This document shows, one piece after another, positions 8,913 through 17,419 of a stretch of DNA of 52,692 bases. The DNA lies in the NCBI GenBank assembly GCA_016794345.1, contig JAEUKE010000035.1:1-52692 (forward strand), given 5' to 3'. Source of the stretch: Myxococcales bacterium (lineage in GTDB: Bacteria; Myxococcota_A; Polyangia; Polyangiales; Polyangiaceae). Positions within the stretch are counted from its first letter, which is position 1, and the number at the start of each line of letters is the position of its first letter. The translations under genes and the position numbers were made by a program. Under the pieces are notes generated by a model. That model was given only the letters and a program-made list of their open reading frames with translations, was not told the DNA's origin and ran no database searches.

Positions 8913-9554
8913 CTACTTGCGCTCGATCGATCTCACGAAGGCGACGACCTCCATCGCTTCTTCGACCGACAAGCCAGGTCGACCCAGGGAGAGGTCCACG
9001 CCACCGGCCACGTAGCTGCAGAAGTCGGAGTCACCGAGCTTCTTGCACGCCGCGAGGTCGACGTGCGTGTCGGAGAGCTGCGGCGCACCGTCGCGGCTCT
9101 TCTTGCCGAGGACGCGTGATCGCTTGACCACGGCGCTGTCGTCTTCGAACACGACCTCTTGGGGCACCGCGCCGAGGCGCATGTCGTCGAGGAGGCGCTT
9201 CCGATCGTGCGCCGCCCCCTTGCCGAGCTCCGCCACCGCGATGTCGACTCCCGACTTCGTCTTTGTCGACATGCTCCAGATCTGCGAGCCCCACCGCGCC
9301 GCGGCGTCCTGCGTCATCGCGGGGGCGTCTTCCACCAGGGATGGGGCGCGCCGGAACGAGATCTTCATCGAGGCGAACGCCACCTCCGGCCAGGTCGCGC
9401 TCGAGGGCAGCGTGGGGCGCGGTGCGGTCTCCGCCAGCGCCGGCGCCGGCGAGCTCGCGGGCGGCGGAGGCGCGGCGGCGCTGCTCTTCGTCGGCTCTGC
9501 CTTCGTGCCGCAGGCCACGAGGGCGAGGCCGAAAAAAGCAAACAGCTTCGTCAT
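8913..9554 (-). CDS. lipoprotein of unknown function
   Basis: 213 residues starting MTKLFAFFGLALVACGTK, a lipoprotein signal with lipobox LVAC. An Ala/Pro tether of about 35 residues precedes a globular domain (about 60-213) containing FASMKISFRRAPSL, WSMSTKTKSGVDIAVAEL and a short Cys pair (CKKLGDSDFC). The domain resembles small envelope lipoproteins that bind or sense something at the membrane, but I recognise no family. The start overlaps the upstream SRPBCC gene stop as ATGA, so the two are co-translated. It converges on the barrel gene with a 10-base gap. The longer frame to 9674 is rejected because it lacks a signal. Confidence 0.8.
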   Translation of the reverse strand: MTKLFAFFGLALVACGTKAEPTKSSAAAPPPPASSPAPALAETAPRPTLPSSATWPEVAFASMKISFRRAPSLVEDAPAMTQDAAARWGSQIWSMSTKTKSGVDIAVAELGKGAAHDRKRLLDDMRLGAVPQEVVFEDDSAVVKRSRVLGKKSRDGAPQLSDTHVDLAACKKLGDSDFCSYVAGGVDLSLGRPGLSVEEAMEVVAFVRSIERK

Positions 9555-10132
9555 TTTGATTCGTGCCCCTTCTCGGCCACGGCTCGCATGCTCTCGATCA
9601 ACGCGACCGCGCACCCAGGGAAGATCCCGTACCGTATCTCGGGGTGATGGCGGAGGAAGTACTTCGCGAGCCAACCGAGGGAGTCGGGCTCGAAAGTGAT
9701 GCCCGCGTGGACCTGCGTGATGCCGTCCTCGAGGGCCTCGAGGTCGTAGCGCAAGACGAGCCGGTCCGGCTCGCCGGCGACGTGCGTGAGCTCGATGCTC
9801 TTGCCTGCCTCCCGGGTGACGTCCGCCGTGAACGAGAACCCGACCGAAAAGAGGCTCATGCCGAACCGGAGCTTCACCACCACCCGGTCGCCCTTCAGCT
9901 CGACCTTCTCCAACATGGGGACCCGGCCGGGGTAGCTCTTCACGTCCGACACGACCGACCAGACCCGCTCGACGGGAGCATGAACGACGTGGGCCGCGAC
10001 CGCGGCCAGCGGGCGGCCAGTCTCGTCACGGCGAACGGCGACGAGGGGACCAGGAGCAGAGCGGAGCGCGTCCGTCGGAAAGCGCAGATCCGTCAGGAGC
10101 ACAGCCATCGTAGATGGCTCAGTATCCGACAT
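9551..10132 (-). CDS. SRPBCC/CoxG-like ligand-binding domain protein
   Basis: 193 residues beginning MSDTEPSTMAVLL. From residue 55 it has the START/Bet v1 pattern: AAHVVHAPVERVWSVVSDV at the first strand and helices, YPGRVPMLEKVELKG, beta strands through RFGMSLFSVGFSF, and a long C-terminal helix with IPG-like FPGCAVALIESMRAV. Such proteins form a hydrophobic cavity for lipids or polyketide-like ligands. There is no signal peptide, so it is cytoplasmic. It is translationally coupled to the downstream lipoprotein, suggesting shared ligand handling at the envelope. The frame extends to 10597 without a sensible protein, so the ATG at 10132 is preferred. Confidence 0.85.
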   Translation of the reverse strand: MSDTEPSTMAVLLTDLRFPTDALRSAPGPLVAVRRDETGRPLAAVAAHVVHAPVERVWSVVSDVKSYPGRVPMLEKVELKGDRVVVKLRFGMSLFSVGFSFTADVTREAGKSIELTHVAGEPDRLVLRYDLEALEDGITQVHAGITFEPDSLGWLAKYFLRHHPEIRYGIFPGCAVALIESMRAVAEKGHESK

Positions 10133-10334
10133 CCGTGCCTCGGTGGGCGAGCGCCTTACCCGGATCTGTCTCACCATTTTCGCGCCGACCCCACCGGCGC
10201 GGGCGCCGGCGCGGGCATGGCGGCTGCAACGAGACTGGGCAAGGCGTTCGACTCGCGGGAACAGGAACCAGACGCAAGAGAGCCGTCGCGCGGAGCCTTC
10301 GGGCACACGCAACGAGTCTCGAGCGCACGGGACC

Positions 10335-11489
10335 TCACCCCCCGTGGGCCGGCGCCCTTTTTTCATTTGTGCGCCGAGCACGCCGGCGAAGCGCGAGCAG
10401 CCCGAGCAACGCGACCGGCCAGTCGGCCGTGGCTTGGCCGGGCTCCGCCGCCGAGCAGCTGATCTTGAGCGGCACACACGCGTCCTCCTCGCCTTCCGGG
10501 GGAGGCGAGCTCGAGGACTGGCCACCGCCGCCGTCGGGAGCGGGAGCGGCGCCGGCGCCGCCACCGCCGGCAGCGTCGCCGCCGGCTCCTCCGTCACCGC
10601 TCACGTGGCCGCCCTCACCCGGCTCGGGGCCAGGGTCGCTGCCGCCGCACGCAGGACAGGGATCATCGCCTTCCACGATCGGACCGATGAACTCGGCGTA
10701 GACGTCCGCGACTCGCCGGTAGGTCGCGACGTACTGGCAGTTCGCGTCGGCTGTCGACGCGACCCCGACGACACGGACCGCGCCGCTCACGACGCCGTAC
10801 GCCGGCCCTCCGGAGTCGCCGAAACACGCCGTCTTCCCAGTGGAGGCGTCGAAGCGCAGGTACGCGGGTCCTTCGGAGGCGATGGTGACCGCGACCTGGT
10901 GCCGAACGGACTGGGTGGGGCTGCCGTTCGACTCCCCGGCGTACGTGCGGCCGTAACCCGAGAGCACGACCGGATCACCCACGCCGAGCCCGTCTCCCGC
11001 GCTCGCGGCCGGCACGACCGGGGTGGATGCCGTCGCTCCCGTGAACGTCACGACGGCGAAGTCGTCCGTGTAGACAGAATCGTCATAATCAGGGTGGGCC
11101 TGCCAGCTCACCGGGGTGTACGACGCGCGGCAACGCGCCGGGTCGCCCCAGCCGGCGCAGTCTCGCCAGTCCACCGCCTCGTAGACGTGGTCGATCACGC
11201 CCTGGACGCAGTGGGCTGCCGTGAGCACATGTCCGACGTCCCCCTGCTTCGCGATGATCGTCCCGCTGCAGAGCCCCTTGCCTCCATCCGGCATGGTGAA
11301 GAGGAGAGCGACCGTCGCGTGATGTTCGGTGTCGACGGTTCCGCCGATGATGGCCTGATCGGACGTCCCGACGACCTCGGCCGCGTCGGAGGCGCCCTCG
11401 GACGGGCAGAGCTGGAGCTCACAGCCAGCGAGCGACGCTGCGGCGAGCGCGAGGAGGAGGAGAGAGACGGTCCGGGGTCGTTCGGCCAC
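10335..11489 (-). CDS. secreted S1-family serine protease with MYXO-CTERM-like anchor
   Basis: 384 residues from GTG. A lipoprotein-type signal (LLLLALAAASLAGC) is followed by a short propeptide and a chymotrypsin-fold domain starting at IIGGTVD. The catalytic triad is His in LTAAHC, Asp in TDDFAVV and Ser in CFGDSGGP. The S1-pocket position six before the Ser is Thr, not the Asp of trypsin, so Arg/Lys specificity is not expected. After the domain comes a Gly/Ala/Glu-rich tether of about 80 residues and a tail with Cys, a hydrophobic run WPVALLGLLAL and an Arg cluster (RRRARR), the layout of a MYXO-CTERM sorting signal. The protein thus has a lipobox and a C-terminal anchor. Confidence 0.9.
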   Translation of the reverse strand: MAERPRTVSLLLLALAAASLAGCELQLCPSEGASDAAEVVGTSDQAIIGGTVDTEHHATVALLFTMPDGGKGLCSGTIIAKQGDVGHVLTAAHCVQGVIDHVYEAVDWRDCAGWGDPARCRASYTPVSWQAHPDYDDSVYTDDFAVVTFTGATASTPVVPAASAGDGLGVGDPVVLSGYGRTYAGESNGSPTQSVRHQVAVTIASEGPAYLRFDASTGKTACFGDSGGPAYGVVSGAVRVVGVASTADANCQYVATYRRVADVYAEFIGPIVEGDDPCPACGGSDPGPEPGEGGHVSGDGGAGGDAAGGGGAGAAPAPDGGGGQSSSSPPPEGEEDACVPLKISCSAAEPGQATADWPVALLGLLALRRRARRTNEKRAPAHGG

Positions 11490-11533
11490 CCGAACAGGAC
11501 GGCACGATCGGCTCCGACGCTAAGGCCCGGGCG

Positions 11534-12427
11534 TCAGGAACGGATCTTCCGAGCAGCGGCTGCCAGGGTCAGCTCCGCCGGGATCTCGATGGACGGAGCG
11601 TTCTCGAGCTTCGTGACGAGGCAACGCGAAGCGCCGCCAGCCTTCTCGCAGAGCTCAGGCATCGACAGCGACACGACCTTCATCCCGGCCTTCTCCATGG
11701 CCCGCTTGACCCGGTCGGGCACGATGCTCGGACACAAGATGGTGTCGCCGATGGGCAGGCCGTTTGTCGCGTACATCTTGATCTCCTCCTCGGAGACGAG
11801 GTGCATGCGGTCCTTCCCGAAGCGGGCCTCGAGCATCGCGACCGAGTCGTCCTCGAGCACGTCGGCGCACACGAAGATCGTGTCCGCGTGCTCCAGCGGG
11901 ACGAGCGCCATGTTGCCGTGAAACGCCGGCTCCCGAACCTCGAGCTCGAGCACCTCCCCGGGGAAGTGCTGGCGAGCCGCCTGCTCCCCCACCCGGTCGG
12001 TGCGGCCGCCCCAGAAGAGCATCGTCGTTCCGTCGAAGCTCGCGACGTCTCCTTGGCCTTCCCAGATGCCCACACCCAGGTCGATCACCTCGAAGCCGAG
12101 CCGCTCGAAGAACGGCCCCCAGAGCGTCTTCTCCTGGCGCCGGTGCTCCGGCTTCATCCGCGGGAGCAAGAAGCGAGGCCTGGCCCCTGGCTGGAGAGGA
12201 GGGAGCGGGTGCCCAGCTTCCGCCGCATAAGGCAGGCCCGACATCGACGCGTCGGGGGGCTCGAGCACCACGACCGTTCCGCCGAGCACTTCGATCTGCT
12301 CGGCGAGCGTGAGCCATTCCAGGCGCGCCTTGGCGGCGTCCACAGGCTCCGCGACGCGGCTGCGGAAATTGGCGCGCCCGCGGAGCGCCCACCCCGCGTG
12401 TGGCGGAGACATGAAGTAGAGGTCCAT
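11534..12427 (-). CDS. dimethylarginine dimethylaminohydrolase/amidinotransferase-family hydrolase
   Basis: 297 residues, single-domain pentein fold. Diagnostic blocks are EGQGDV at 123-128 (the EGGD-type substrate loop), FHGNMALVPL with His 170, and Cys 269 in ASRCLVTKLEN, the nucleophile near the C-terminus. Family members hydrolyse guanidino compounds such as arginine, dimethylarginine or agmatine, or transfer amidino groups. Length fits DDAH (about 255-300) better than arginine deiminase (about 400). The N-terminus begins MDLYFMSPPHAGWALRG, where an Arg-rich loop would face the substrate. No operon partner: 44 bases before the protease gene in the same direction. The exact substrate is open. 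Confidence 0.87.
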   Translation of the reverse strand: MDLYFMSPPHAGWALRGRANFRSRVAEPVDAAKARLEWLTLAEQIEVLGGTVVVLEPPDASMSGLPYAAEAGHPLPPLQPGARPRFLLPRMKPEHRRQEKTLWGPFFERLGFEVIDLGVGIWEGQGDVASFDGTTMLFWGGRTDRVGEQAARQHFPGEVLELEVREPAFHGNMALVPLEHADTIFVCADVLEDDSVAMLEARFGKDRMHLVSEEEIKMYATNGLPIGDTILCPSIVPDRVKRAMEKAGMKVVSLSMPELCEKAGGASRCLVTKLENAPSIEIPAELTLAAAARKIRS

Positions 12428-12500
12428 CCCGGAGGGGACTCTACCCTACACGGCTCGCCGGTTGCACTCGTTGCGACGACCTCGACGAGGGGTCAGGACG

Positions 12501-14057
12501 TCACGGCGCCGGGCGAGGAGCCTCGGCCGCCGGCGCCGCAACGTCGTCGACGAAGTGCGATGTACCCACGCGGAGCGAGAAGGCGCCCGCCTCGATCTCG
12601 TCGGCTCGCGTCTCCTCCTCCACCTGCGAGAGGAGGACGAAGGCTCCCTGCAAGCGCTCGCGCGTGACATCGAGCACCACGTAGCCGCGCTTGGCGACGT
12701 CGACGAAGGACAGGTAGGGGTTGTTGTCGCGGATCTCGGGCCCGAAATCAGCCCAGAAGTCCCCCAGCCCCGGAGACGTGATACCCGGAACGACGAGCTC
12801 CACCCCGATCGATCCGGCCCCCGTGGCCTCGTCGAAGGTCGCCCCTTGGGGCACGAGGTTTCCCGCCCACGAGGTGTGGATGTCGCCGGTCAGCACGACG
12901 AACCCGCTCACCGGCGTCGACGTGACGAGCGAATAGAGGCGCTCCCGAGCCGGGACATAGCCGTCCCACTGGTCGGTGTTCGTGAGGCTCAGCACAGGCA
13001 ACGGCATCATCATCACCTGCTGTCCGAGGACCTTGAAGATCGCCTGCGACGACGTGAGGCCCTCGGCGAGCCACGTCTCCTGGTCCTGTCCGAGGAGCGT
13101 GCGCGCCTCGTCCACGATGGCAGGGTCGTCCTTGTCGATCGCCTGCTCGTCGCGTCCCCAGAGCCGCGTGTCGAGCATGAAGAGGTCGACGAGATCGCCG
13201 AAGGTGAACCGCCTGTAGATCTTCGTCGGGTCGGCGGCGCGGATGGGCATCCACTCCGAGTAGGCGCGCGCCGCAGCGGCCTTTCTGTCCGCGAACGCAC
13301 CTTCCGTTGCGGGGTCGTGGTTCTCCGCGCCGTCCTTCCAGGCGTTGTTGGCGAGCTCGTGGTCGTCCCAGACCGCGATGAACGGGTGCTGGCGGTGGAC
13401 CTCCGCGAGATCGGGATCGGCGCGGTGGTGAGCGTAGCGCCTGCGATAGTCCTCGAGCGTGATGGTCTCGTGTGGCGGGTCGAGCTCACGAACGTCCCCG
13501 TACTCCCCGTCTCCGTACTCGTAGATGTAGTCGCCGAGGTGGATGACCGCGTCGAGGTCGAGACGCTCCGCGATGCTTCGATACCCGTGGTAGTACCCGT
13601 GGCCGTAGCTCGCGCAGGACACCACCGCGAACCGCAGCCTCGACGGGCTGCCCACGGGGATCGTGCGGGTTCGGCCGATGGGCGAGCCCTCTCCCTCCGC
13701 GGTGAACCGGTAGTAGTAGGTCGTCGCCGGGCTGAGCCCGGTCACGTCGACCTTCACCGTGAAGTCGACCTCCGCATTCGTGGTCACCGTCCCCGACGCG
13801 ACAACCGAAGCGAGCTCTGGATCGGTCGCGATCTCCCAACCGACCTCGATCGAGTCATTTCCTTCGGCGGTGACCCGAGTCCACAGGATGACCGCGTCCG
13901 CGAGCGGATCGCCACTGGCGACGCCGTGGAGGAAGACACTCGGCTCTTCCGGCGGCGTCGTCTCGTCGTCGCCGCAGCCAGTGAGCGGACCGAGGGCCAC
14001 CATCGCGGCGTGCCCGAGGAACCGGCGGCGTGAGCCGGGAAGTCGCGGGAGAAGCAT
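12501..14057 (-). CDS. phoD: PhoD-family alkaline phosphatase, Tat-exported
   Basis: 518 residues. The N-terminus carries a twin-arginine signal (SRRRFLGHAAM) followed by a lipobox-like TGCGDD, so it is probably a Tat lipoprotein. An N-terminal beta-sandwich (VFLHGVASGDPLADAVILWT) precedes the metallophosphatase domain, with metal-ligand blocks VSCASYGHGYYHGY, IHLGDYIYEYGDGEYG, IAVWDDHELANNAWKDG and VVLTGDIHTSW. These are the Fe/Ca-binding motifs of PhoD enzymes, which release phosphate from diesters and monoesters outside the cytoplasm. Length matches the family (about 500-580). No Pho box could be recognised in the 150 bases before the divergent gene. Confidence 0.92.
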   Translation of the reverse strand: MLLPRLPGSRRRFLGHAAMVALGPLTGCGDDETTPPEEPSVFLHGVASGDPLADAVILWTRVTAEGNDSIEVGWEIATDPELASVVASGTVTTNAEVDFTVKVDVTGLSPATTYYYRFTAEGEGSPIGRTRTIPVGSPSRLRFAVVSCASYGHGYYHGYRSIAERLDLDAVIHLGDYIYEYGDGEYGDVRELDPPHETITLEDYRRRYAHHRADPDLAEVHRQHPFIAVWDDHELANNAWKDGAENHDPATEGAFADRKAAAARAYSEWMPIRAADPTKIYRRFTFGDLVDLFMLDTRLWGRDEQAIDKDDPAIVDEARTLLGQDQETWLAEGLTSSQAIFKVLGQQVMMMPLPVLSLTNTDQWDGYVPARERLYSLVTSTPVSGFVVLTGDIHTSWAGNLVPQGATFDEATGAGSIGVELVVPGITSPGLGDFWADFGPEIRDNNPYLSFVDVAKRGYVVLDVTRERLQGAFVLLSQVEEETRADEIEAGAFSLRVGTSHFVDDVAAPAAEAPRPAP

Positions 14058-14205
14058 GACGCTGCTTTTGCCGACGCGGAGCGAGCGTCAAGGGCCCCCC
14101 GTGGGGGCCTCGAGATCGCAACCGTTGCGTCACCGCCCGTACACTCGCGACCGGGCGTACCGAAGTGGACCGGGGCGACCGGGCGCGAGACGATACGGCA
14201 CCACC

Positions 14206-16041
14206 GTGCGCGCGCGAGACGGGCTATTCCACAAGGGCGCGAGGAGCCTCCTGGCGGCCGTGTTCGTCGTCGTGCTCGCGCTCCTGCTCGTCATCGAGCA
14301 GGCCGGCCGGGCGCTCTCGAGCCCCGAGAAGCTCGAGCGCATCCTCGCCGAGGCCGGGCTCGTCGACCACCTCTATGACGCAGTCCTCCCCGCTGCGTTG
14401 GCCGACGCGACGGCCGCCGGGGTCCCCCTGTTCTCCGCCCCGGACGTCCCTCGGCTGACGGTCGATGCGGCCGACCACCGCGCCGTCGTCGCGGCGCTCG
14501 CCACGGTCGTATCCCCCGGCGAGCTCGAGCACGACCTCGCGGGTGCGCTCGCGACGGCAGGGGCCTACGTCACCGGCAAGCGTGACGACCTCGCGTTCGA
14601 CGTGGCCCTCGGTGACCGAGCAAAGAAGCTGCCGAACGCCGCGATCGCGCTCGCCGACGCCGTTCGGCTCGAGGATCGCCTCGCGGCCGACGCCGTGCTT
14701 CCGCGGGTCGACGCGCTGGCCCGCTCCGTCGTGGCAGACGCGACGGGGTTCGTGCTCTCGGACGAGGAGATCCAGGTGATCGCGCGGGAGCTCGTCCCCC
14801 GGGTATGGCTCCGCGCCCGACTCGTCGAGGTCGCGGAAGGACTCGCTCGATACCTGGCAGGCGACGACGACGGACTGCCTGTCCACATCGATCTGCGCGG
14901 GAGCGTGGATCACGCCGCGACGGCGCTGCACGATCACCTCTGGCTCCGACAGCGACCTCGACGCGTCTTCCGAGACCGCTTCCTCGATCCGTACCTCGAA
15001 GACCACTTCGCCGCGCTCGAGCTGCCGGCGGGCGTTCGCCTCTCGCGCCCCGCGCTTCGGGCTGTCGTCATGCGCAGCATGCCGCGACGGTGGACGATGG
15101 AGACCACGCGCGCCGTGCTCGCCGTCTTCACGGACTACATCGAGGGCCGGCGCGACGACGTCGCCGTCGAGATCTCCCTCGCTGGTCGAAAGCCTCGGCT
15201 CGCGCTGGCGCTGGCCGACGCGTGGCTCGAAGAGCTGCTCCGAGGGCTGCCCATCTGTGAGCCCGTCGAGGTACCCAAGGCGGCCTTGGCCCTCGCCGCG
15301 CCTGCCAGGCCGAGCTGCGCGCCGGCGCACGACGGCCTCGTCTGGGCGCTCATCCGCGCGCGCGCGCGCGCCCGCGCCGAGCCCATGGTGGGCTCGCTCC
15401 CCGACTCGATACGCCTCTCGGACGCCGAGACACGCGCCCGGCTCGGCGCGTCGGCGTCCGCCACCTTGGACGCGGCCCGAGCGCGGATCGGCGCCGGGGT
15501 GGTCATCGACCAAGCCGCGCTGACGAACATCACCGGCGGTCCTGGCTCGACCGGAGCGACGCTGCTCGCGCTCCTCCGTGGCCGGCCGCCTTTCGACGAG
15601 CCGCCTCGCCCGCTCCGGCTCGCGCGCACTGCTTTCGGCTGGCGGTGGCTCGCCTACGCCCTGACGATCGCGGCGCTCGCCACGCACGTCATGCTCTCGC
15701 GTGCCGGCGCCCGCGCTCGACTGGAGCGCTGCGCCGCGCTCATCGTCGGCGCGCTCTCGCTCGCTCTCGCGACCGCGGGGCTCGCGCTGCTATTCCTTCC
15801 GAGCCGCCTCGATCTCACGGGCGCGCTCCAGGCGCAGCCGCAGCTCTCGTCCGCGCTCTCGGAGCCGGCGGTCCGGGCTGCGCTCCGGTCGGCCGGGGTC
15901 GCGTTCTGGATCGACGGCGCGTCGATCCTCGGGGCGCCGCTCGCCGTCCTCTCCTTCGCGCTCCTGGCCTCGCGCCTCGCCGGCTGGTTGGAGCGACGTA
16001 TCAATCGAAGGAGCAGCCAGACGTCGCGCACTGGTCGCTGA
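14206..16041 (+). CDS. membrane protein with large extracytoplasmic domain
   Basis: 611 residues from the GTG at 14206, which directly precedes an N-terminal TM helix (LLAAVFVVVLALLLVIEQAG). About 440 mainly helical residues follow, rich in Ala, Leu, Asp and Arg, presumably outside the cytoplasm. Three hydrophobic segments follow at about 475-495, 505-525 and 565-585, ending in a basic tail (RINRRSSQTSRTGR). The middle segment repeats a pattern of short helices. I recognise no family or catalytic motif. The last 41 bases overlap the end of the convergent Cys-rich lipoprotein gene. The frame stays open upstream to 13759, but that part is antisense to phoD. Confidence 0.75.
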   Translation: MRARDGLFHKGARSLLAAVFVVVLALLLVIEQAGRALSSPEKLERILAEAGLVDHLYDAVLPAALADATAAGVPLFSAPDVPRLTVDAADHRAVVAALATVVSPGELEHDLAGALATAGAYVTGKRDDLAFDVALGDRAKKLPNAAIALADAVRLEDRLAADAVLPRVDALARSVVADATGFVLSDEEIQVIARELVPRVWLRARLVEVAEGLARYLAGDDDGLPVHIDLRGSVDHAATALHDHLWLRQRPRRVFRDRFLDPYLEDHFAALELPAGVRLSRPALRAVVMRSMPRRWTMETTRAVLAVFTDYIEGRRDDVAVEISLAGRKPRLALALADAWLEELLRGLPICEPVEVPKAALALAAPARPSCAPAHDGLVWALIRARARARAEPMVGSLPDSIRLSDAETRARLGASASATLDAARARIGAGVVIDQAALTNITGGPGSTGATLLALLRGRPPFDEPPRPLRLARTAFGWRWLAYALTIAALATHVMLSRAGARARLERCAALIVGALSLALATAGLALLFLPSRLDLTGALQAQPQLSSALSEPAVRAALRSAGVAFWIDGASILGAPLAVLSFALLASRLAGWLERRINRRSSQTSRTGR

Positions 16042-16549
16042 TGCAACCTCCGCCCGGGCACAACACGCAGCCGGTGACGCCTTCCGTGCAATCGACGATG
16101 CAGGAGGAACCGCCGCAGTCGACATCCGCCTGCCCGGAGCCATCACCACCGACGGAGCAGTTGCCTGCGCCGTTGCAGAGGACGTCGGCGCTCGCACCGG
16201 TCTCGACGGCGACCGTGCAGCTGCCCGCACCGTTGCAGTCCACGTCGCACCTTGCCTGGTTCTTGCACGTGACGGAGCATGAGGGGCTGTTGCCGCAGTT
16301 GGCGTAACACTCCCCGCCATCACACTCTGCGCCGCAGACCGTGCCGAAGCAGCTCAGCCCACAGGGCGGCGAGGGGCAGTCGCTGCCCGCGCCAGTCGAC
16401 ACGCTCGTCGCGGACGTCGTGTTGGTGGTCGACGGTGAGCCGCCCCCGCTCGCATCGTCGTCGCGCTCCCAATCGAGAAGGCAGGACGACGAAGCGCCCA
16501 CGAAAAGCAGCGTCGAGAGCGACAACAGCGAGCGGCGGGAGGGCATCAT
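16001..16549 (-). CDS. Cys-rich lipoprotein with short tandem CNGAGxC-type motifs
   Basis: 182 residues. A lipoprotein signal (LLSLSTLLFVGASSSC) leads into an acidic/Ser-Thr linker and then about 120 residues with some 25 Cys. Motifs recur with a spacing of about 10-20 residues: CGAECDGGECYANC, CDVDCNGAGSC, LCNGAGNC, CGGSSCIVDC. The spacing suggests a disulfide-stapled repeat structure, perhaps a right-handed helix. It is exported and lipid-anchored; ligand unknown. Its stop lies inside the 3' end of the convergent gene (41-base overlap). Confidence 0.8.
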   Translation of the reverse strand: MMPSRRSLLSLSTLLFVGASSSCLLDWERDDDASGGGSPSTTNTTSATSVSTGAGSDCPSPPCGLSCFGTVCGAECDGGECYANCGNSPSCSVTCKNQARCDVDCNGAGSCTVAVETGASADVLCNGAGNCSVGGDGSGQADVDCGGSSCIVDCTEGVTGCVLCPGGGCISDQCATSGCSFD

Positions 16550-16564
16550 GGGCTCACCTGCTCG

Positions 16565-16906
16565 TCAGGCTTGGGGCGCGCGAGGCTCCCAGCCGTCCGG
16601 CGCGTCTTGCACGAGCACGAACGGCTGCACGACGATCGCGATCCACCGCCGCCCTTCCTCGGCCTCCCACGCCTCGCGCTCCGAGCGCGAGGGCTTCCGG
16701 AGCTGCGTCGCCTCGATCCACTTCGTCACGAGCGTGACGTCGTCGGTTGCGACCGCGACACCACAATCGACGAGGTCGAGATCGGCTCGGACGATGAACA
16801 CGCCGTCCCGGTCGAGGTGCGCCTTGAGATCGCTGAAATAGACCGGGCCGAGCCGCTTCGTGAGAGACGCGCGGATGGCCTCGGGCATCGGGATGGGGCC
16901 GCTCAT
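16565..16906 (-). CDS. DUF2288 domain-containing protein
   Basis: 113 residues. The segment YFSDLKAHLDRDGVFIV, then ADLDLVDCGVAVATDD, VTKWIEATQL and WIAIVVQPFVLVQD follows the order I associate with DUF2288 (a W/F-x-x-L start, an LDLVxVA core, a W in the central helix and a terminal V-x-P-x-VLVQ). The family is short, cytoplasmic and of unknown function. No signal peptide. It lies 15 bases before the Cys-rich lipoprotein in the same direction, so co-transcription is possible. Confidence 0.75.
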   Translation of the reverse strand: MSGPIPMPEAIRASLTKRLGPVYFSDLKAHLDRDGVFIVRADLDLVDCGVAVATDDVTLVTKWIEATQLRKPSRSEREAWEAEEGRRWIAIVVQPFVLVQDAPDGWEPRAPQA

Positions 16907-17082
16907 CGGAGCCAGAGCCTAGCAGGCGGCGGCCGCCCCGACGACGACCAGCGGCGCGGCCTCGCAATCCTTGCGTCATTCCTGGCAGCCGCTGCGATGG
17001 TCCCGCGCGCGCGGCCCGCTGCCTCGAACCGTCGGGGATGGCACGGACGTGATAGCGACGGCACGAAGGCCGCCATGGAAGA

Positions 17083-17416
17083 ATGGTGCTGCAGGTGCTC
17101 CTGGAGAACCTCCTCGGCAACGCCTGGAAGTTCACCAGCAACAAGAACGACGCCCACGTGGACGTCGGGGTGACGACCGAAGACGGCGAACGGGTGTTCT
17201 TCGTCCGCGACGACGGAGTTGGCTTCGACATGCAGTACGCCGGCAAGCTCTTCGGCGTCTTCCAGCACCTGCACCGAGCCAGCGAGTTCGAGGGGACCGG
17301 GAATCGGCCTCGCGACCGTCGACCGAATCGTGCGCAAACACGGCGGCAGGGTCTGGGCGAAGAGCGAAGAGGGGCGCGGCGCGACCTTCTTCTTCTCGCT
17401 CGGAACCGCCGCTTGA
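17083..17416 (+). pseudogene. sensor histidine kinase remnant, HATPase domain only, frameshifted
   Basis: One frame from 17083 reads VLLENLLGNAWKFTS (N-box), [13 protein letters not shown] (G1 box) and [13 protein letters not shown]. The sequence then continues in another frame as [16 protein letters not shown] (G2 box) and [20 protein letters not shown] to a stop at 17416. A single extra base around 17299-17302 explains the switch. The HisKA region and sensor are missing: an in-frame stop sits at 17053, and the codon before the N-box reads His where Asp would be usual. It is therefore a truncated, inactivated end of a hybrid-type histidine kinase. The frameshift could also be a sequencing error, but the lost 5' part could not be. 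Confidence 0.8.
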
Positions 17417-17419
17417 CCG

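Noticed and set aside
10358..10363. T6 run after a GC-rich palindrome, terminator-like
   Set aside because: It lies inside the protease coding sequence (Lys codon on the other strand) and has a stem of only about four pairs.
17299..17302. Programmed frameshift in the kinase remnant
   Set aside because: No slippery heptamer or downstream structure, and the 5' part of the gene is missing, so decay is the simpler explanation.
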